Shown here piece after piece: positions 7,612 to 9,953 of a stretch of DNA of 9,953 bases. The DNA is taken from positions 1 through 9,953 of the forward strand of contig CAZTTH010000083.1 in the NCBI GenBank assembly GCA_964615975.1. Reading direction: 5' to 3'. The translations under genes were made by a program, and so were the position numbers. The number at the start of each line of letters is the position of its first letter. Position 1 is the stretch's first letter. The stretch is from CAZTTH01 sp964615975 (GTDB taxonomy: Bacteria > Verrucomicrobiota > Lentisphaeria > JABSQK01 > JAJFLO01). The notes beneath the pieces are model-generated. The model was not told the origin of the DNA. It saw nothing but the letters and a program-made list of their open reading frames with translations, and did not search any database.

Positions 7612-7731
7612 CCAATTTAGATGTGATCAATGTTATTAAATTTGCTCTAACACTATTCTATGTTACCATAAACATGCTTATAGTTATTTACCTTTTTCTT
7701 AAGAATATCACCGAATTAAGGATATTAAAGC
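7612..7731 (+). promoter_or_regulatory. AT-rich control region of the antitoxin gene
   Basis: The 120 nt before the antitoxin gene are strongly AT-rich and contain no open frame. ATGTT-ACCATA-AACAT (7660-7675) is a short inverted repeat that could be an operator, since antitoxins of this general kind often repress their own operon. TAAGGA at 7717-7722 is a good ribosome-binding site 9 nt before the ATG. No single promoter stands out. Confidence 0.3.
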
Positions 7732-7986
7732 ATGATAACGACATTGAAAGCTTTGGAAACAACAGCGACCATTGACGATCACCATATACTCGTTTTGGAC
7801 GAACCCATCCCTGATATAGGATCCACTCGAGTTCGAATTATTGTCTTGCTCTCCGATGAGGATCAAGAGGGAGAAAGGGATTGGCTTAAAGCAAGTGCAA
7901 ATAATCCGGCATTTTCATTTCTCCACGAACCGGAAGAGGACATTTACACAGCATCCGATGGAATAGCGTTCAATGATAAAACATAA
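7732..7986 (+). CDS. antitoxin of a PemK/MazF-type toxin-antitoxin pair
   Basis: This 84-aa acidic protein has the layout of short antitoxins encoded before PemK/MazF ribonucleases. Residues 1-40 form a beta-rich segment (KALETTATIDDHHILVLDEP, then TRVRIIVLL) probably used for dimerisation and DNA binding. Residues 50-80 contain WLKASANNPAFSFL and EPEEDIYTASDG, the W-L-x-A-x3-NPAF and DIYT-x2-DG pattern I recall from this antitoxin group; that tail usually binds the toxin. The start is supported by TAAGGA 9 nt upstream. The toxin reading frame begins inside it at 7973, a 14-nt overlap typical of such operons. The antitoxin looks intact, yet its toxin is cut off, so it is now an orphan. Confidence 0.75.
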   Translation: MITTLKALETTATIDDHHILVLDEPIPDIGSTRVRIIVLLSDEDQEGERDWLKASANNPAFSFLHEPEEDIYTASDGIAFNDKT

Positions 7987-8140
7987 AGTTGTGCTGGTGC
8001 CGTTCCCTTTCGATGATCTCTCCACTTATTTTCGTGTGATTAGTGTGTTTAGCGGGAAAATATTTCTGTCCTCTTTGCGGCCACTATGGTTAAATTTTCT
8101 TCATGGTCCCACCGGCAGATCGAACTCCTCAAAGGCATGA
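7973..8140 (+). pseudogene. truncated PemK/MazF-family toxin
   Basis: The frame starts with MIKHKVVLVPFPFDDLST, which matches the beginning of PemK/MazF endoribonuclease toxins (VVLVPFPF-x-DLS, usually followed by a TKxRPAV segment). After Thr18 (about 8026) the similarity stops abruptly. The next 37 codons (YFRVISVFSG and so on) do not look like toxin, and the frame ends at 8140. A full toxin has about 105-130 residues, so the core fold and the catalytic Arg and Ser/Thr positions are missing and the product cannot be an active RNase. The break falls where a TGTG-rich repeat-like sequence begins. Its start overlaps the antitoxin end by 14 nt in the +1 frame, as in intact operons. Confidence 0.75.
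8026..8100. repeat. TGTG-rich intergenic repeat-like sequence at the toxin break
   Basis: Right at the point where toxin similarity ends, the DNA becomes TTTTCGTGTGATTAGTGTGT with units of about 10-11 bases, then CTCTTTGCGGCCACTATGG and TTAAATTTTC. From memory this resembles the degenerate CACGAAACACACGAAA and TTTGCGGTTAAAT sequences scattered between genes in many environmental bacterial genomes. I see only one copy here, so its repeat nature is not shown by this window. Confidence 0.3.
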
Positions 8141-8256
8141 ATGTAATAGCCCGTTCCCGGCTTCAACGTTTCGCCATCTTTGACAATGCGGTAACGTTTC
8201 CCATCCCATGTCCAGATATACTCTACACGGTCATAAACTGCACTTTTCAATCGTCC
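8101..8256 (-). pseudogene. C-terminal remnant of an unidentified, possibly surface, protein
   Basis: The minus strand has 51 open codons ending in TGA at 8101-8103, with no start codon and an in-frame TAG just upstream (8257-8259). The translation includes YIWTWDGKRYRIVKDGETL and KPGTGYYIHAFEEFDL. The pattern W-x-W-D-G-x-x-Y, then L-x-PG-x-GY-[WY]-I, is one I associate with the C-terminal ends of large secreted or surface proteins, so this is probably the tail of such a gene. The coding quality is good, with no internal stops, which suggests recent truncation. Its upstream edge coincides with the first REP-like hairpin (from 8246), so the body of the gene was lost or displaced at that junction. 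The function of the lost protein is unknown. Confidence 0.55.
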
Positions 8257-8337
8257 CTATGGGACTTATGGATTCCTGCATCTCGGACCCGCCAATGAAT
8301 TGGCGGGCTAATTTCAATCATCCCATTCGGGATGAAC
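8246..8337 (+). repeat. REP-like hairpin array, left of the IS
   Basis: Three palindromes follow one another. GTCCC-TAT-GGGAC lies at 8253-8265. After a 22-nt spacer comes CCCGCCAATGAATTGGCGGG at 8288-8307 (9-bp stem). After GCTAATTTCAATC comes TCATCCC-ATTC-GGGATGA at 8318-8335 (7-bp stem). TTTCAATC precedes both small hairpins (8246-8251 region and 8312-8319), showing two tandem units. The same architecture recurs inverted at 9898-9953. This is the look of REP/BIME elements that depend on a RAYT transposase elsewhere. Confidence 0.75.
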
Positions 8338-8372
8338 CGATAGTAGACCTTATGTTAAACGAATAAAAAGTT

Positions 8373-8452
8373 ACGCTCTCCCCGTTGTTTGGATATATTC
8401 CGCAGTGAACGGCCGGGAATTATAACCAATTCACAAAGCAAAAGGAGAGCGT
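8373..8452 (+). promoter_or_regulatory. inverted repeat hiding the transposase ribosome-binding site
   Basis: ACGCTCTCC (8373-8381) is exactly complementary to GGAGAGCGT (8444-8452). The right arm contains the AGGAGAG ribosome-binding site and ends two bases before the transposase ATG at 8454. A transcript containing both arms could form a 9-bp stem with a 62-nt loop that blocks ribosome entry. A weak promoter-like pair, TTACGC (8371-8376) and TATATT (8394-8399) 17 nt apart, would start transcripts inside the loop that lack the left arm. Confidence 0.45.
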
Positions 8453-8453
8453 C

Positions 8454-9530
8454 ATGAAAACTATACCTTCACATTGTCATGAAACGAATCAAACAATTAA
8501 TTATTATATCGGTCTGGATGTCCATAGAAAGAATTGGGTGGTTACGATCCGGGCTGGCGGCATGGAGTTGAAAAGCTGGTCGATGAATCCATCCCCGAAA
8601 GAACTGTGGACTTATCTTGACAAGCATTATCCTGACGGCCGATATATGAGTGCTTACGAAGCGGGCTTTAGCGGTTTTTCGGCGCATCGGGAGTTGGTGG
8701 AGCTGGGGATCGAGAATATTGTGGTGCATGCAGCGGACGTGCCGACGACGCATAAAGAGAAAGTAACCAAACAAGATAAAGTGGATTCGCGCAAACTGGC
8801 TCGGAGTTTGGAGAGTGGCGAATTGAAGGCGATTCATATTCCGGAGGTTTTGCACCAGGAATTCCGGGCATTGTGTCGGTTGCGACGGAAGAGCACCCAA
8901 CAGATCGTGCGGATCAAGAGTCGAATCAAGAGTGCTCTGTATTATTTTGGCATCTCTCTTTCGGAGGCGGAAGTCGGAAGCTATTGGAGCGCGTCCTATA
9001 TTCGGAAATTGGAGGACCTGTCCGGACAAGGGGGTGTCGGTTCTGCAAGCTTGGAATTGTTGCTTGAGGAATTGCACGATCAACGTCGTCACCATTTGAG
9101 AATTACCCGACGCTTGCGGGAGGCGGCTAAAAGTGGAGCAATGGCTTCGACAATCCGGTGGTTGATGAGTCTTCCCGGGATTGGCTTCGTCACCGCGATT
9201 ACGTTGGTTGGAGAAATCTGGGATATCAAGCGATTCAAGAAATTCGACGTTTTGTGCAGCTATTTAGGATTGGTGCCGGGGACGGCTTCAAGCGGCGAGC
9301 ACGAGCGGACAACGGGGATGACGCCGCGTCGAAACAAATATCTGAAGCATGTGATGATCGAGGCGGCGTGGTCGGCGGTGCGTAAGGATGTGGTCCTATT
9401 GAAGAGTTTTATGAAGCATCAGGCGCGGATGAGTCGTAACGATGCGATCGTGCGCATCGCCCGCAAACTGTTGAATCGGGTGCGTTATGTCTGGATTCAT
9501 CAGACGGCATATAAACCGGCAGTCGCCTGA
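8454..9530 (+). CDS. IS110-family (IS1111-type) DEDD transposase
   Basis: This 358-aa recombinase is full length. The N-terminal RuvC-like domain has YYIGLDVHRKNWVVTI with Asp22, SAYEAG with Glu69, and KQDKVDSRKLAR with Asp108 and Asp111, the DEDD acidic set. A coiled helical region covers about 130-225. The C-terminal Transposase_20 domain has LMSLPGIGFVTAITLVGEI (237-255) and YLGLVPGTASSGEHERTTG (270-288), where the serine of SSG corresponds to the conserved catalytic serine of the family. IARKLLNRVRYV (335-346) is also typical. Such enzymes cut and join donor and target DNA guided by a bridge RNA (seekRNA). AGGAGAG lies about 5 nt before the ATG. No stop, frameshift or missing catalytic residue is visible, so it may still be active. 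Confidence 0.93.
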   Translation: MKTIPSHCHETNQTINYYIGLDVHRKNWVVTIRAGGMELKSWSMNPSPKELWTYLDKHYPDGRYMSAYEAGFSGFSAHRELVELGIENIVVHAADVPTTHKEKVTKQDKVDSRKLARSLESGELKAIHIPEVLHQEFRALCRLRRKSTQQIVRIKSRIKSALYYFGISLSEAEVGSYWSASYIRKLEDLSGQGGVGSASLELLLEELHDQRRHHLRITRRLREAAKSGAMASTIRWLMSLPGIGFVTAITLVGEIWDIKRFKKFDVLCSYLGLVPGTASSGEHERTTGMTPRRNKYLKHVMIEAAWSAVRKDVVLLKSFMKHQARMSRNDAIVRIARKLLNRVRYVWIHQTAYKPAVA

Positions 9531-9897
9531 GCGAACGGCAAGACGATACCTTCTAATCGATACATAAAAGACAATGGAATGACTGAAGTGAGCGATAATC
9601 AAATTTTGGCGTGTCCGCTTGCGCTGGGCTGCGGTTCGATTGTGAATCCGCTTATTATAGTAGACTGCGGCCGCCTTTTGTTTCAACTAATAAGATGTTG
9701 CAGCGTCATCGCTGGTCGGCGTGACTGTCTGTTAATAACAGCATGTTTGAACTCATTATCAATCATTCCGAAAAGGCAAAGAACATGACCGGATAAAACA
9801 CAAATATTTTCTGCTACCAACCAATGGGGCAAGCTGTATTTCCGAATGGGGTAACCCAAAAAGATTTTCTCATAGGGCTTGACGTCTTACATAACAG
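9531..9897 (+). other. noncoding right end of the IS
   Basis: These 367 nt follow the transposase stop and contain no gene I can support; short open frames here lack ribosome-binding sites and protein-like composition. Besides the candidate guide RNA there are TCCGCTT twice (9614-9620 and 9647-9653) and CTGCGG twice (9629-9634 and 9665-9670). The right subterminal repeat is at 9883-9894. The stretch 9746-9880 is AT-rich and I see no clear structure in it. Confidence 0.6.
9600..9745 (+). ncRNA. candidate bridge RNA/seekRNA in the IS right end
   Basis: In IS1111-type elements the guide RNA is encoded after the transposase. Here the 3' noncoding end holds a row of hairpins: GCGG-TTC/GAA-T-CCGC (9631-9651, one bulge), CAGCG-TCAT-CGCTG (9701-9714) and CTGTT-AAT-AACAG (9729-9741). 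ATCGCTGG (9708-9715) matches the REP palindrome beside the right end (9909-9916, and inverted at 9899-9906). ATAACAGC (9735-9742) matches the IS right terminus across its boundary (9891-9898). These could be target and donor guides. Limits are approximate, no promoter is evident, and short matches can arise by chance. Confidence 0.4.
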
Positions 9898-9953
9898 CCC
9901 AGCGATTGATCGCTGGGAATAAGGAATTACACGACAGAAGTCCCATCGGGACG
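9896..9953 (-). repeat. REP-like unit, right of the IS, inverse orientation
   Basis: On the + strand CCCAGCGATTGATCGCTGGG (9898-9917, 9-bp stem with TG centre) is followed by a 22-nt spacer and GTCCC-ATC-GGGAC (9940-9952). Read on the minus strand this is the same order, spacing and stem lengths as at 8253-8307, including CGTCCC-x-ATGGGACTT at the start and GGGCT after the long palindrome. The long stem sequence differs but the pairing is kept. The array may continue beyond the window. Confidence 0.75.

Larger units (their letters stand above)
8343..9897 (+). mobile_element. IS110-family insertion sequence, IS1111-type
   Basis: A single transposase gene (8454-9530) is flanked by noncoding ends of about 110 nt on the left and 367 nt on the right. 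TTATGTTAAACG (8350-8361) and, on the other strand, TTATGTAAGACG (9894-9883) form inverted repeats matching at 10 of 12 positions. Subterminal repeats of this length are the mark of the IS1111 subgroup, where they lie a few bases inside the ends. Taking 7 and 3 bases, as known for that group, gives the ends used here; they are accurate only to a few bases. The right end directly abuts a REP-like palindrome at 9898, and the left end follows a REP-like array. No target duplication is expected in this family. The element appears complete. Confidence 0.7.

Noticed and set aside
8086..8298. Plus-strand frame of 70 codons
   Set aside because: It runs across the minus-strand protein remnant and into the REP hairpins; the minus strand reads as protein, this one does not.
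8246..8337. CRISPR array
   Set aside because: The repeats are palindromes with unequal spacing and no repeated unit of 24-40 bases separated by unique spacers.
8469..9095. Minus-strand open frame of 208 codons
   Set aside because: It lies entirely opposite the transposase gene and its translation resembles no protein; it is a by-product of the codon use of the transposase.
9396..9788. Short frames on both strands after the transposase
   Set aside because: They overlap the IS noncoding end and the hairpins of the guide RNA candidate and lack ribosome-binding sites.

Overview
The window looks like part of a bacterial chromosome of medium GC content, with housekeeping genes on the left and decayed, mobile DNA on the right. 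The Tgt and MutL protein sequences remind me of the PVC group (Verrucomicrobiota/Lentisphaerota/Kiritimatiellota) more than of Proteobacteria. Examples are FDECPPYP in Tgt and RILPEDVSNRIAAGEVVERP in MutL. This is recognition from memory, not a search, and I hold it at moderate confidence. MutL carries the endonuclease motif that enteric MutL proteins lack, which at least excludes the E. coli type of mismatch repair.

Left part (1-5234). The window opens in the 3' half of a tRNA-Leu gene on the + strand. Converging on it is a minus-strand series, in order of transcription: a GT-C glycosyltransferase-like membrane protein (5234-3957), a membrane-anchored TPR protein (3851-3135), mutL (3101-1206) and tgt (1172-54). 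The last three are separated by only 33 nt each and probably form one transcription unit. Middle part (5233-7121). A divergent + strand pair encodes a small membrane-anchored protein (start 5233) and a second large GT-C-like membrane protein (5706-7121), with 2 nt between them. The start codons of the two divergent units physically overlap inside TCATGA, so no spacer exists between them.

Right part (7122-9953). Here the sequence is a patchwork of remnants. It holds a strong hairpin after the glycosyltransferase, a decayed coding stretch whose stops look like CGA-to-TGA changes, an unrecognised 76-aa frame, and an intact antitoxin-like gene. The PemK/MazF-like partner of that gene is cut off after about 18 codons. 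Next comes a minus-strand C-terminal remnant of what may be a secreted or surface protein. A REP-like array of hairpins follows, then a complete IS110-family element of the IS1111 type (about 8343-9897), then another REP-like unit in inverse orientation at the window edge.

The most interesting system is this insertion sequence. It has 12-bp subterminal inverted repeats (10 of 12 matching). It also has a long structured 3' noncoding end with short matches both to its own right terminus and to the REP hairpin it abuts, as expected of a bridge RNA/seekRNA that chooses REP targets. Its leader contains an inverted repeat that would hide the transposase ribosome-binding site in read-through transcripts. 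The REP-like units share an exact architecture (20-bp palindrome, 22-nt spacer, 13-bp small hairpin) while the stem sequences differ.
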